From the NCBI RefSeq assembly GCF_001625215.2, contig NC_030387.2:38773606-38837605 (forward strand): a DNA stretch of 64,000 bases, given 5' to 3'. Below the pieces are notes generated by a model. The model was not told where the DNA came from. It worked only from the letters and a program-made list of their open reading frames with translations, and ran no database searches. A program made the position numbers and the translations under genes. The stretch comes from Daucus carota subsp. sativus (Eukaryota; Streptophyta; Magnoliopsida; Apiales; Apiaceae). Every line of letters begins with the position of its first letter. Position 1 is the first letter of the stretch. Shown here one piece after another: positions 38,534-50,500 of this stretch.

Positions 38534-38653
38534 GGTCAATTTGGTCATTGAACAAGTCTACTTGACTTGGTTGTACACATTGAGAGTGATTGGGTGAAGG
38601 AAAGTAACAAGAAAATGCCATCCAAGTTCTGGTGTTAATATTCTAAGTTGACT
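38534..38653 (-). promoter_or_regulatory. Cluster of W-box cores upstream of EDS1-B
   Basis: GGTCAA at 38534-38539 (TTGACC on the gene strand) and TTGACT at 38562-38567 and 38648-38653 lie about 150, 180 and 265 bp upstream of the start codon. TTGAC(C/T) is the WRKY-binding W-box, fitting a defence gene, but the word is short and chance occurrence is possible. Confidence 0.4.
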
Positions 38654-40229
38654 TGGCTCCACTCTCTTTACTTGTCTGTAAGTCCTTTGTATTAGATTCT
38701 CTGCTGCTACTTCTTTGTCTATTTTTCTTTAACAAGGGTTATTTTTTATAGTTACTGACTTACTGTGAAAATTTTCTGAATCCTTAAGTAAAGGGTTTGT
38801 TTGATTGTTTCACGCTCCGAGATATCTCTGATCCTGTTTTTTCATTTAAACCCTACTTTTTTCCATATTTGGAAGTGCCCAACAATACGGAATTGTTTTT
38901 GAACTCCTATTTCTTTTGCAGAGTTGAATGTTAATTTTTTTTTTATCAAAAAGAAGCCTTACTTTTCGTAAGCCAGCTATATATATGTGCATGTTTTGGG
39001 AAAAAAAAATACTCATGATTGACTTATAAGTCAGAATCGACTTGTTTGTACCAATCGTGTACAAAATTTCTAATTCAGTCTTAATTTATAAATCAAGAAG
39101 TTGAAAATAGTAGATTTTTTTATTGATTTTTTTATAAAAATAATTACTACAAAAATACTATGATCATTTGAAATAATAGTTTATATTTTTTGTTATTATA
39201 TTTACAATATTTATAATTTACTATATATATCAAAATTTATATTTCGCAACCACTCACTTACAAATGAACTTCACTTCACTTGTATTCACAAATGACAAAC
39301 CATTCCAAAGCTCTCTTCTAAAAGTCGGTGATCAATCACGATTAGTCACCGATTAATCCCTGTTTCGTAACTCGTCGAACTGATTAAATCTCCGATTAAT
39401 TACTGATTAATCTGATTAATTCCCGATCAATTCAATTAATCACCGATTAATCTATGTTCCGTGACTTCACCGATTAAGTCCGATTCCAGCTTTTTACAAC
39501 ACTATCGAAAGCATGAATAACAAATGGACCCCTTTTACTTGGATCACATAAGTCTCAAATTCCCCCCTTATTCGGCCTCAAAAGCCCAGTATCAGTTGAA
39601 TCACATCTGGCCCCAGTCCGATTATAACCCTTTAAGCATGATATCTAACTCACATCGTTGACATGAATTTAGCCTATAATATATATGCTTCCCAAATTAA
39701 TTACACCGTTAGAATTTGAAATAAGATTTGAGATGGGGGAGAAAACTTTATTCGAATATAAGTTAGGCATGATAATATTGATATTTGCTCGGAATTTTGA
39801 TTCCTGGGTTTATTTACTTTTGCATTTGAAACTATTACGAATTCTTCGTTTGATTATCCTTAATTCATGTACAGTAATATTTATTATGATCAATTCATTT
39901 AAAGTTAAAATATTTGCTAGTTGATTGTTGTAATAAATTATTTTATTGTATTTTAAAATGAAAAGATATTAAAACATATTTCTCATATGCATACCGAAGG
40001 GTCATAATCCATCGACTTTAAATTCATTTCAAAATTTTTATTTCTTAACAATTTAAAACCGTTTATAATTTATTGAGAACAATTGGTTGTAAAGGAACCA
40101 CACTAGGGACTTTGTCAAATATATTGTAATTCGTAAATTACTACGTCTAATTAAAATTTAATTTTCTATCTCGTTTAATCATATATGGCTTTTCTTTGCT
40201 ATTCGACACATATTTTATTGCATTTATAA
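38654..40229. other. Intergenic, with hAT-type remnant
   Basis: At 39310-39508 there is a decayed relative of the 336-bp hAT element: repeated caccgattaatc, ctgattaatc and ccgattaagtcc phrases and a right end tttttacaacact. No target duplication was found. A 79-codon frame at 39685-39924 is hydrophobic by composition but has no other sign of being a gene. Confidence 0.45.
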
Positions 40230-40238
40230 AATATAATT

Positions 40239-40814
40239 AGGAAAATTAAATTATAGGTCCCTGAACTGTTGACGTTTTATTGTCTAGGTCCCTGAACTAA
40301 AGATTCTGTATTTTAGGTCACTTAACTTTTCCGTTTTCTGATTTAAGTCCTTCTGTCAAAAAGATTCGAACGGTGTTAACTAGGGTTCCTCCTGAATTTC
40401 ATACAGATCAAAATAATTTTGAAAGTGTTAGTGATATTCAAACTCAAATTTCAAGTAGTCAGATTGAAACTTGAGTCTGTAGCAACACTCATATGACACC
40501 AATTTTCACAAACCAGGTCGAATTCAAAATTTTATAAATTTAGGTCTCTAAATTCGATGAAGAACCTTAAATTTATGGTCTAATTCAAGTTTCAATTCGA
40601 CTACTTGAACTTTGAATTTGGATATCACTAACACCTTCAAAATTGTTTTGATCTGTATGAAACTCATGAATCCTTGTTAACACCGTTGGAATCATTTTGA
40701 CGGAAAGACTTATATCAAAAAACGGAAAAATTAAGTGAACTAAAATACAAAATCTTTAGTTCAGGACGACAATAAAAACGTCAATAGTTCATAAACCTAT
40801 AATTTAATTTTTCC
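40239..40814. mobile_element. Mutator-like foldback element 1, 576 bp, 9-bp TSD
   Basis: Nearly the whole element is a long inverted repeat. The left end aggaaaattaaattatagg is mirrored by cctataatttaatttttcc, and arms of about 230 bp follow (ggtccctgaactgttgacg versus cgtcaatagttcataaacc; gaaagtgttagtgatattca versus gatatcactaacaccttcaa). The flanks are AATATAATT at 40230-40238 and 40815-40823. Long inverted repeats with 9-bp duplications are typical of Mutator-like elements. No transposase. Confidence 0.85.
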
Positions 40815-40909
40815 AATATAATTTTATAATCTATTTTTTATTAAAAATATTTTTAAAATAAATAACATAACATTAAAATGCGTGTATCGTCCGGTTCCCC
40901 GCACTATAG

Positions 40910-41157
40910 TGGGTGTTTGTTTCCCGCTTTTAAGCCGGGCTTTTGGTTTATAAGTTAGAAGCACTTATTTCGTACTGTTTGTGTAAAAAGTCAAGAAGCA
41001 CTTATAATAAGCTAGGAATGCTAGCTTTTGTTTCAGAGCTTCTGCTTATTTCCCAAACACTTTAATCACTTATAAGTCTTAATTTGCTTCTAACTTCTAC
41101 TCCACTTTTTTATTTTAAGAAAGAAGCACTTATTTTAAACTCACCCAAACGGCCCCA
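40910..41157. mobile_element. 248-bp TIR MITE, copy 2, 80 bp before a start codon
   Basis: Same length and same internal phrases as the element at 2470-2717, with ends tgggtgtttg and caaacggcccca and TAG on both flanks. It ends 80 bp upstream of the ATG of the RSRC2-like gene, so it must lie in the core promoter or 5' UTR. No other TATA-like element is obvious between it and the gene. Confidence 0.8.
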
Positions 41158-41237
41158 TAGTTTACTGACGGACACGAGAAAAATAGCTTAAAAATTGTAA
41201 AACCGGAAGGTGTTCGAAAGCAAAAAGGAGAGGGGAG

Positions 41238-44200
41238 ATGGAAGAAGAGAAAGCGGCAGCTTACTACGACGAGCTGACTCGTAAGGGCCAAGGCGCTGCC
41301 CGTTTCAAACAGGGCCTCGGCTTCTCCTCTAACGACGCCGTTTCTTCCCATACTAACAAGCTCTCATTTGTTAAAGCAGGAGCTTCTTCCACAGGCCCTG
41401 ACAACAACAACAACAACACGTCTCAATCTCAATTGGATAAAGAAGCTCAGCTCAAGTCAATTCAGCAAAAACTCTCTAAATCAAAATCCAATCATTCATC
41501 AGAGAGAGATCGAGATAGGGAGAGAGATAGAGAGAGGGAGAGACGTCGTAGTCGGAGTCCGAGGAGAGATCACCGGAGTAGAGATAGGGAGAGAGATAGA
41601 GATAGAGACAGAGACAGAGAGAGGGAGAGAGATAGAGACAGAGGGAGAGATAGAGAGAGGGAGAGAGATAGAGATAGAGATAGGGAGAGAGATAGAGAGA
41701 GGGAGAGGGAGAGGGATACTGGCAAGGAAAGAGATAGAGAGAGGAGGAAGAGGAGTTTATCGCCTCGCGATAAGAGGAAATCAAACAAGGATGGAATTGA
41801 TTATGCTAAACTTATTCATGGTTACGAAAAAATGGTACTATTTATTTACCCCCTTCTGCTACATCTTTGATTCGAGTTTTAGCTATCATTACTTTATATT
41901 ATTCCACCATGATAATGGCATTGTATTGGATCATTAATTGATAGGATGCATCATAATCAGCAATTATATCGCTGAGTACTGATCAATTACTATAGATATT
42001 GAAAATTAGATTGTGGGTATACTATACGCCTATGCAAATTGTAGGAATGAGTTAGTATAATTTTGACAAGATGTAAGCTCCCTACTATCAATGTCTTTGA
42101 TGCTAGTGTCTCATGTTCACTACCTTAGTTGCACAACAGCCTCTGTTTCAGCTAAAACGTTGGCCGTCAAAATGACATAAGTTAAAGGAAAAGGCGAGAA
42201 CTAGTTTTACATTGCTTTGCTAAAGTGGTCTTGGCTACAATTGTTATATCTGATTTTATTTTTTTTCCTTTGCCTCATAATTTGAACCTAAAGCTGGGTA
42301 TGTAAAAAGAAGTTGGACCTTAGTTTTGCTTTACCTTTACCAAAAAGCACAGAGGTAGTACGTGTCATATTGATACAAGGAGTACACAGGGAGTCGAAGT
42401 TTTTGAAATGTGATTTTTTTTTGTTTGCTAATAAAACGTGGCTTCCTTAGGCTAAAGTGATAAACACTTGCAAAATTCCACAATCATTTCTCAAGTGTCG
42501 GTTGTTTATTGGTTGTTCCTTAATAGTATTTTTAATTGTCAATGTCAGGATAAGATTTAGGGTTTGTGCAGTTTCCTTGTTTTTAGTAAGCTTGTTGTGA
42601 TTGTCTACCTTAATTTCATATGATTTTACTATTGATTTATGAATATAAGGTATTTAATAGTTTCACTTGGATTTAGTATTGTAAGCGCTTGACAGGAAGA
42701 TGCATAAATTGTAATATCATGCTCTTTCTTTGACAGTTGATTCTTACAAAATTTTTGTTTTGGTGAGTAGCAATTGTGATGGTGAAGTTAAGTATGTATA
42801 TCTTTGTTTGCACATTAGTTGTGACTTGTGAGCCGTGTTTGCTCCGCTGCTTTTTGTCAGTATCCATCAGCACTGATAAAAACCATTATATTTTGGCAAC
42901 AGTCCCCTGCTGAGAGAGTCAAGGAGAAGATGAAGCTTCAGCTATCTGAAACTGGTATTGATACTTTATCATAAAATGTAATTAGTCATATAGTATGATA
43001 TATATCATGATATATCTGAATTCCTTATAGATAACTGTATATGTTGTATACCAACTCATTGACATGCTGAACTGAGATTTTAATGGTAAAAGAAATATAA
43101 CGTTAAAATTTGCATCTATACAAGGAACCCCCACATGTTTACTATCTAAAGGCTGTACCTAAGCAGTAGCATATCAGTCTTGAGCAAAAACTAATCTACG
43201 TATATTACTAGTGCTGTTATCAGTCTTTAACCAACTATTTTGCATTTTCAATGCATGTACTATACATTTTTTTTTGTTTACAGTGTTTGTGCTACTAATT
43301 GGCCATTTGGGATGCAATTTCACTGGAATCATTAGATGTCCTTATATATTTATATCAGCTTTACTCCAATTATTGTGCATCTGTAGTCTGTAGTTTCATA
43401 CATAAATAATTGTCTATGCTTCCAGCCTTTTACTCCTTCATGTATTGTTTCGTATAGATGTTAATGCGATAATGCTCGACTTACGTGCAGCTAAAAAGGA
43501 TGCAACAAATGGCAAGGGTCCCGGATGGGAACGCTTTGATTTTGACAAGGATGCACCTCTTGATGATGAGGAGATCGAAGGTTAATAATGCTATTCATTA
43601 TGTAATATATGAGTGTTAATATAATATTTTTATATATCTAATCACATGAAGTATGTTTCAAGTGGCTCTAGTCGCGTGAATGCATAGTAACTAAAGTAAA
43701 CTTTGCACTAGTATGCTGGTCCAAAGCGACGGTGTCTTTGCAGTTCTTAACTTATTTTGGTCTTCAAAAATTATTTTGTAGTTGACAAGTTTTTTATAAC
43801 TTGTGGAATAGCATATAGTTTAGTTGCATTAGATATTATGCGGATCATTGATGACTTGCGCATCCCATGTTGCCAAGCTGTTGAAAGGAAACTAGGAAGT
43901 AGAATTTGCCAGTTGCTGATATAAATAATTTTTGTTTATTTACCTCGTTAAAATGCACACTTTTACTGTTAATAAGTAATAATCCATTGTAGAACTTAGT
44001 TAGCTCTAGTTTGTTAGGGAAGTGGACTGAGTTGAGTTTCTTCAATCACAGCTGCAGATGATGACAAGGAGTTGGTTAAGCACATAGGTCAAAGCTTTCG
44101 ATTCTCCACAGTTGAGGTATTGCTTATTCAATCCATTATCAGATGTCAGCCAGTTTAGTGTTTTCCATTTGTGTTATATTAACATCTTTTTGTACAGACA

Positions 44201-44476
44201 AAAAATGAGGAAAAACTCAAGGCCGCTCATGATGAGGCCATGTTTGGAGCTCCGACTTTTGCACCAGCAGTCGGTACAGACACTGAGGTGGAAGAGGAGG
44301 AAGACAAAAGGGAAAACCCTGTGAGTCTTATAAGTGACCAGGTGAGAAAATTTATGCATCTTGTAGTTGCTATTTAAAATTGCGCCACTCCATGTTTTTA
44401 AGGACTTTCATGTTTCTTACACCAGGTTCTGGCCATGCAACAAGGTTCTTGGAGAGATCGTGCTCGTAAAGCTTGA
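41238..44476 (+). CDS. RSRC2/SMAP-like arginine-rich nuclear protein
   Basis: Predicted 332-residue protein. Exons are 41238-41834, 42903-42954, 43491-43580, 44052-44116, 44198-44341 and 44426-44476, all with GT-AG junctions and an intact frame. The N-terminus (YYDELTRKGQGAARFKQGLGF) is followed by a Ser/Asn linker and a long RD/RE/RS dipeptide region (residues about 89-172) with RRSRSPRR, as in splicing-related nuclear proteins. The C-terminal half has GWERFDFDKDAPLDDEE, then HIGQSFRFSTVETKNEEKL and AMFGAP, which I read as a small-acidic-protein (SMAP) module as found in animal RSRC2. It ends QQGSWRDRARKA. A role in pre-mRNA processing is inferred from family and composition. The RD/RE tract is encoded by gagaga-type hexamers and is prone to length change. 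A MITE sits just upstream. Confidence 0.85.
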
Positions 44477-44814
44477 GTGGACTAGTATGTAGCTAGTCTG
44501 ATGTCTCTGCACTGGATTGATAAATTGATTAGGAAGGAGTTCAAAAGGTCCAATTAACCTGATTAGCCCCCTTGCCTACCATGTAATTGTAGTTTTGTTT
44601 AATAGCAGCAGGTGACTAGTGTCTTACTGAATTTGTATAATAATTTTAAAATTTTGACCAGAAAGCAGAAGGCACGTATATTAATATATTTTTTTTCTGA
44701 AACAGTGCTCAGTTGTATAAAATCTTTAAAGATGGATGTAATCTGTTAGCTGGATTTGTTGATAATTGACACCGGAAAGGTGAACATTAAGTTTTTGAAA
44801 ACTTGAAGTTCTTA
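44477..44814. other. 3' UTR of the RSRC2-like gene
   Basis: Probable 3' UTR, ending close to the left duplication of the next foldback element (44806-44814). No other feature is seen. Confidence 0.5.
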
Positions 44815-45803
44815 GAGTTTATTGCAAAACGCACCCCTTTGGATTTTCGAAAAAGCATTTACGGCCTATACTTTACATAATTGCACTTTGCAACCCGCTG
44901 GTTCGTTTGACGTGTCACTTTGCATCCCTTCCGTTAATTTTGACGGTTAACGTTAAAATTCTCAGGGGTAGTTTGGGATTTTTTAAAAAATTAATTTATA
45001 ACCAGATTTTATTTAATTTTTTTAACCCTCTAAATGATATTTTTTGAAAAATCTTAAAGAACGAAAGTTGTAGATAATGAAATGATCCTTTTAAACAATA
45101 AAGTCAAAATTATTGAAATCTTTTTTGTAATTGTTTAATACATTACAAAAAATGGAGATCTTGTAAAAATTCGTGATAAATTCAATTAATTTCGGATTTC
45201 GATGATTTTTGATGATTCGGACAACACTTTAAATTGCCCATAACTTTCGAATTTTATTTTGAACTTGGAATTAAATAAAATCTACTTTAATTGAATTTTA
45301 AAATAAAAAATGAGTTGTAAACATTATTTCGAAAATATTTCGAAACATAATATGAGGAAACAACATGAACGAAAGTTATAGGCAATTGAAAGAGTTTTCC
45401 GAATCATCAAAAATCATCGAAATCCGAAATTAATAAAATTTATTACAAATTTTTACAAGATCTTTATTTTTTGTAATGTATTAAACAATTACAAAAAAGA
45501 TTTCAATAATTCTGAATTTCATTGTTTTAAAAGGATCTTTTCATTATCTACAACTTTCGTTCTTTAAGATTTTTCAAAAAATAACATTTAGAGGGTTAAA
45601 AAAATTAAATAAAATCTGGTATAAATTAATTTTTTAAACAATCCCAAACTACCCTGAGAATTTAACGTTAACAGTCAAAATTAACGGAAAGAGTGCAAAG
45701 TGACGCGCCAAATGAACCAGCGGGTTGCAAATTGCAATTATGTAAAGTATAGGCTGTAAATGCTTTTTCGGAAATCCAAACGGATGCGTTTTGCAATAAA
45801 CTC
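44815..45803. mobile_element. Mutator-like foldback element 2, 989 bp, exact 9-bp TSD
   Basis: Left end GAGTTTATTGCAAAACGCA and right end TGCGTTTTGCAATAAACTC are perfect mirrors, and the arms extend inward for about 430 bp with few mismatches (aacccgctggttcgtttgac versus aaatgaaccagcgggtt; gaacgaaagttgtagataat versus attatctacaactttcgttc). The flanks are a perfect duplication AAGTTCTTA at 44806-44814 and 45804-45812. There is no coding frame. Transcription through it would give a long hairpin. Confidence 0.95.
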
Positions 45804-46068
45804 AAGTTCTTACTGATATGTCAAGAGTTTAAGACCCCTAGTTCCTTAAAAGGCTAGAAGTGTGATGATGATAGCGAGGAGAGAAACATATGAAACTTCC
45901 TGTATATAGTAAGCAGAAGAGGAAAAAATGCTGTCAACTTCTGCAGAGTTGCATTAAAAAAGGTTTCACATCTTTTGCCATCCAGCTGTTTCTGAATTTA
46001 TTAAACCGGGTAACATGAAATAGCCTTTGTTAAAAGACTTGGGTTGCAGAAATTGAGAATTAAAAATA

Positions 46069-46622
46069 GGGATAAATATCAAGTTGGTGACTCGTTTTGT
46101 CCAAATGTATCAATTGAGTGACTGATTTCTAAATTGACTCAAATTAGACACTCATTCGAAAAATTTGTATCAAAAATATTACTCTATCGTTAGTCAAAAT
46201 TTTGAAAATATTATATATTTAGTTTCACACATTTTTTATGAATGGTATTACATCCAAATGAAAGATTCCGAGTCCTACTATTTTTGCTAATATTTTTAGA
46301 TTTTTAAAATTTTATCAACTATTTATTTTTAATTTTTTGATTGTTTTATTTGATTTAAATAAAAATAAATAGGAGATAAATTTTTAAAAATCTAAAAAGA
46401 TTATCTAAAATACTAGAACTCGGAATCTTTCATTTAGATGTAATACCATTCATAAAAAATGTGCGAAACTCAATATATAGTACTTTCAAAATTTCGACTA
46501 ACGATAGAGTGATATTTTTGATACAAATTTTTTTAATGAGTGGCTCATTTGAGTCAATTTAGGAATCAGTCACTCAATTGATACATTTGGACGAAACGAG
46601 TCACCAACTTGATATTTATCCC
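46069..46622. mobile_element. Mutator-like foldback element 3, 554 bp, exact 10-bp TSD
   Basis: Left end GGGATAAATATCAAGTTGG and right end CCAACTTGATATTTATCCC are perfect mirrors. Arms of about 240 bp follow (caattgagtgactgattt versus aatcagtcactcaattg). The flanks are a perfect duplication ATTAAAAATA at 46059-46068 and 46623-46632. The sequence is unrelated to elements 1 and 2. Confidence 0.93.
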
Positions 46623-46624
46623 AT

Positions 46625-47035
46625 TAAAAATATCCGGTTGACTTATTTATTCAGGATATATTGAAATTTTTTCAATAAATCAAAGATTTTTAGTCAAATC
46701 GAGGTGTAATTTAGTCGGTAAATATTTTTTAAAGATTGATCGAAAATATTAAATAATTGAGGATTTTTAAAACGCAAAATGTAGCAAGTAAACATAGATA
46801 TAGCCTATATGGCAAGAAAAAAATGGAGATAATATACTACTTGCTCGAATTGTAGTCATTATAGAAATCGGGGATTGGAACGACAACCTGAAATTATAAT
46901 CGTTATAGAAATCGGGAATTGGAACAACTAATCCGTTAATCTACCAATTCAGAATTTATAGCTGATTTATCGGGGATTTTAATCAAATTGACAATAATAT
47001 TTTTTAAGAATTAATCGAAAATTTTTAGAACACCG
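46625..47035 (-). mobile_element. Decayed hAT-type MITE remnants (CAGTGTT family)
   Basis: Two worn pieces. About 46625-46780 has ttattcaggatatattgaaa and gattgatcgaaaat. About 46850-47032 has a repeated tatagaaatcgggaattgga, then attcagaatttatagctgat, and ends ttagaacaccgg, which is CCGGTGTTCTAA on the minus strand. Phrases match the copies at 6345 and 21245. Ends are approximate. Confidence 0.45.
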
Positions 47036-47563
47036 GAAATATACAAGTATTTTTAGCAGTACTGTGCTGACTGCTGTCACAGCCACCTATCTGACTAATC
47101 CCTCGTGTCGTTCACCATCTTTTAATATATGACAGGTGTGGGAGAAACACCACAGAGCAAAATTATGAGTACAATTCAGCACAACAATGGTAGAATGAAA
47201 AATTCAAGTTTGAGAATTGAGCTCCTCTCAATGAATAAAATATTGCCAATATATATCTCAGGATTCCTTAGCTTCAATTACAATCAACTGACAACTTCTA
47301 TAGCAAAATTTTCCAGCAGAGTACTGACATTCCCTAATAGGGAGAATTCTCCCATGCTATCTCATAAAATATATTATAAAACTCGTTTAGCCTATTCAGC
47401 TAAGTTTCTTTCTTGCATTCAAGCCTGTCACAATAGGACAAACGATAACGTACAACTTTGGAATGAAAAGGAGATGGTCACATCAGATATCTAAGTTTTC
47501 CCTCGAATTTCATTGCCACGGGCTAACCGGATGTGAATAAGCTGCTTCATGGTAAGATGACAT

Positions 47564-50500
47564 TTATTGAGGGAATTGCTCAACATCCATAGCAGGTAAA
47601 CCAGATTGTTCCAATCTTATCCCTCTCAGTAAACTTTTCGCTTGTTCCTTCTCCTGCAATAGTGCAAGTAGAAGTATAGATAAATTTAATATTTTTGTAT
47701 TTTATAACAAACATGCAAGAACTCCAAGTAAAAGGTCGTACTAGCAATTAATGTTTCCAGAAAGAAAGGTGATGCAACTTACAGGGCCAGTATAGTCAAG
47801 CAGACGGGTACAATACATTGATGCTTCTTCAAACCTCTTTTGATCTTTGCAATGCTGACCAAGAAACAACAAAGCTTCTACCATATTTGGTCCTTCCCTT
47901 TCTTCGTCTTCCATCCTTTCCAAATCCTTTCTGTAATAAAATGCTGCCTCTTCAAAACGCCCAAGCTCCTTGTGCAGCTTTGCTAGCTGGTGAAGAGCAA
48001 TTGCTTCCCGGTCATTGCAGTTTGATGCCCTCCTGTAACACTTTATAGCCTCCTCAGTCATATTAAGCTGTTCTGTTTCATAACACTGAGCCATGGCAAT
48101 CCACAACCTGGAATCATTAGGCTGCAAAAACACTGATTTTCTAAAGTAATGAAGGGCATAAAACGGCATCCCCATCATTTCATATGCTTGTCCTAATCCA
48201 TACCATGCTCGATAATCACATGGATTGATATCTACAGCTCGCCGATATGCATCAATAGCGGCGGGGGTGTTTTTCATCTCAACATACTCATGTCCCATTA
48301 GTGTCCAAGCTGATAAATATTTTTTATTCAATTTTAGTGCTCTCCTGAAATACATGACTGACTTCTCATGCTGCCCTTTTAAACTGTAGTAATTACCAAT
48401 AATGCAGCATGATTCCGGCCTGTACTTATCTGTCATAAATACTCTGTGGGCAAGATAACTTAGGGCTGAATAGCATTCTTTTGCATACAGCACATTAGAA
48501 TACATATCCATATCTTCCACCCGGTAAGGATCATTTCTTAAAAGCTCTTCAAATATGACTTCTACTTGTTCAAATTCCCTCAAATTGTACTGGGCTTTAG
48601 CAATTTGAGCATGGATGTAGTTGCTAGAGACAAAAGTACCTTGCAAATACTCGTACTTTGCCAAGGATTCATTATGCATTCGGAGTTCATGGTAGGCACT
48701 GGCAAGAAAGAAGTCCTTCATCCAATGGTTACTGAGATTAAGGCTGTTCAATGTATCAGCTGTAGTGCATAAACTCTGCAGCTCAGACCAAGCATTCCAG
48801 TTCCAAGGGTAGCTATTTACAGACTCCACAAGTACAGTACATGCAAGATTATCATTGCCTTTTTCTTTGAGAACAAGACCATACAGGTACAGACCAAAGG
48901 AATCAATTGAACCATTTTTCCGAAGCACAGACAACTCCCTCTCAAGTGAAACGAGTTCCTGGTTTGAAGCTTCAGTTTTGCCCAGGGGTCCTTCAAGCTC
49001 AATAATTTCTTCTTCTTTTCTCTTTTCTCCAGCCTGTGTAAGACAAATAGCATACGTACCAATTACATTCAGTGCTTTGTCAACTATTATTATAATTCAT
49101 GACTTTAGTTGACAACTCATTAGAGTCTAATTTGCGCTAGCTCTTCACATTCTATCATCACGGATTTGGCAAGAGACTCCGTTGGATTGGTGGCGGTTAG
49201 TGTATTGACGGTTGTTGCCAAACATCGCAGTTTGATATCTCCGTTTCACATCATTGTCACCCATCATCGACAAACAAAAACTGTTTAGGTAAGTCCCATG
49301 TGAAGAAGGCCATGGGCTAAGGTATCTTAATATTTATATCACACACTATATTATTTATTGTGCACTAAGCCGGGGGTCTTCACGGAAACAGTCTCTCTGC
49401 CTTAAGGGCAGGGGCAAGGCTGCGTACATCTTACCCTCCTCAGACCCTGCTCTAAGCGGGATATACTGAGTATGTTTAGTTTGGTTTGGTTTCTTCACAT
49501 TCTATCAAAACTATGACATCAATCAATAACATTTCACATGTTTAATCCTATTGATAACCTTGAGCAAAATACAGAGATGTTGATGATTAAGCGTGGACTT
49601 GAAAGCAGTGTCATTAAAGGCAAAAAGCGCACATATTAATTAATATAAATTTTTATATATTAAGATAATCGGACATGCTGAATACTATCTATAAACTCAA
49701 AAAAATGAAAATTAGATAAATAAAATAGGCTCATGTGTCAGTACTAGATATATTTAGAAGTGGATAAAATGCATTGGCCATTCCTGAATTGCATTGAATA
49801 TTTGTAGCCATTAAGAAGTCTTGTACCGGTGCTTTGTTAGGATTTGTGTTGGATGATTGAGGCGGCTAGGTTTTTTGGAGTGTATATATGACTAAAAATC
49901 TAGTAAGTATGATTTACTAGGCTTTTAAACAAGGCCCAATAAAACAAAATATTGACCAGCCTATTAAAATTATGCCCAGATCTAATAAAAACACCCATTC
50001 ACACAAAAGCAGGCTTTTTCTAGATTTTTTGCGCTTTGAACTTCAGCATTTAGCGCGCATAAAGCGGGGCTTTTGAATATGCTCTGCACTTCGGAAAAGC
50101 AAAGCCGAATAGGTTCGCTTTGAGCTTAAGCGGAAGTTTAAGCACGCTTTTGATAACCATGCTTGAAAAAACACAGAACTAATTATATACAAACTCTTCT
50201 AATCAGCACTTGTTTTTGGAATCCATGCATTTATGACTATTTCATCAAATTATATAAATGAACAACCTTCAGATAAACCAAAGTGAGTGCCTTTGCATTG
50301 AAAGGCCAGGAACAACAAATAGTATACACGACATCCAGAGAGGCAAAATGCAATTTGTGCAGTTGACATATCTATTTACTCAGCTAGGCAACGAACACAA
50401 TATATACTCTATTAATGCAAGTGAAAAGTAACCACAATATCCATGGGCCTCATTTTTTAATTTCACTTGTCGACGGGCAAAAATTTCATATTCAATTGAC

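Noticed and set aside
39685-39924. 79-codon hydrophobic frame on + strand
   Set aside because: Ile/Leu/Phe richness is what AT-rich DNA gives by chance; no other support.
41368-41937. Long alternative frames across the RD/RE tract
   Set aside because: Hexamer repeats keep several frames open. Only the frame with spliced homology downstream is coding.
47129-47494. 121-codon open frame on + strand
   Set aside because: It lies antisense to the 3' flank of APC8, has no motif, and its composition follows local AT-rich DNA. Treated as chance.
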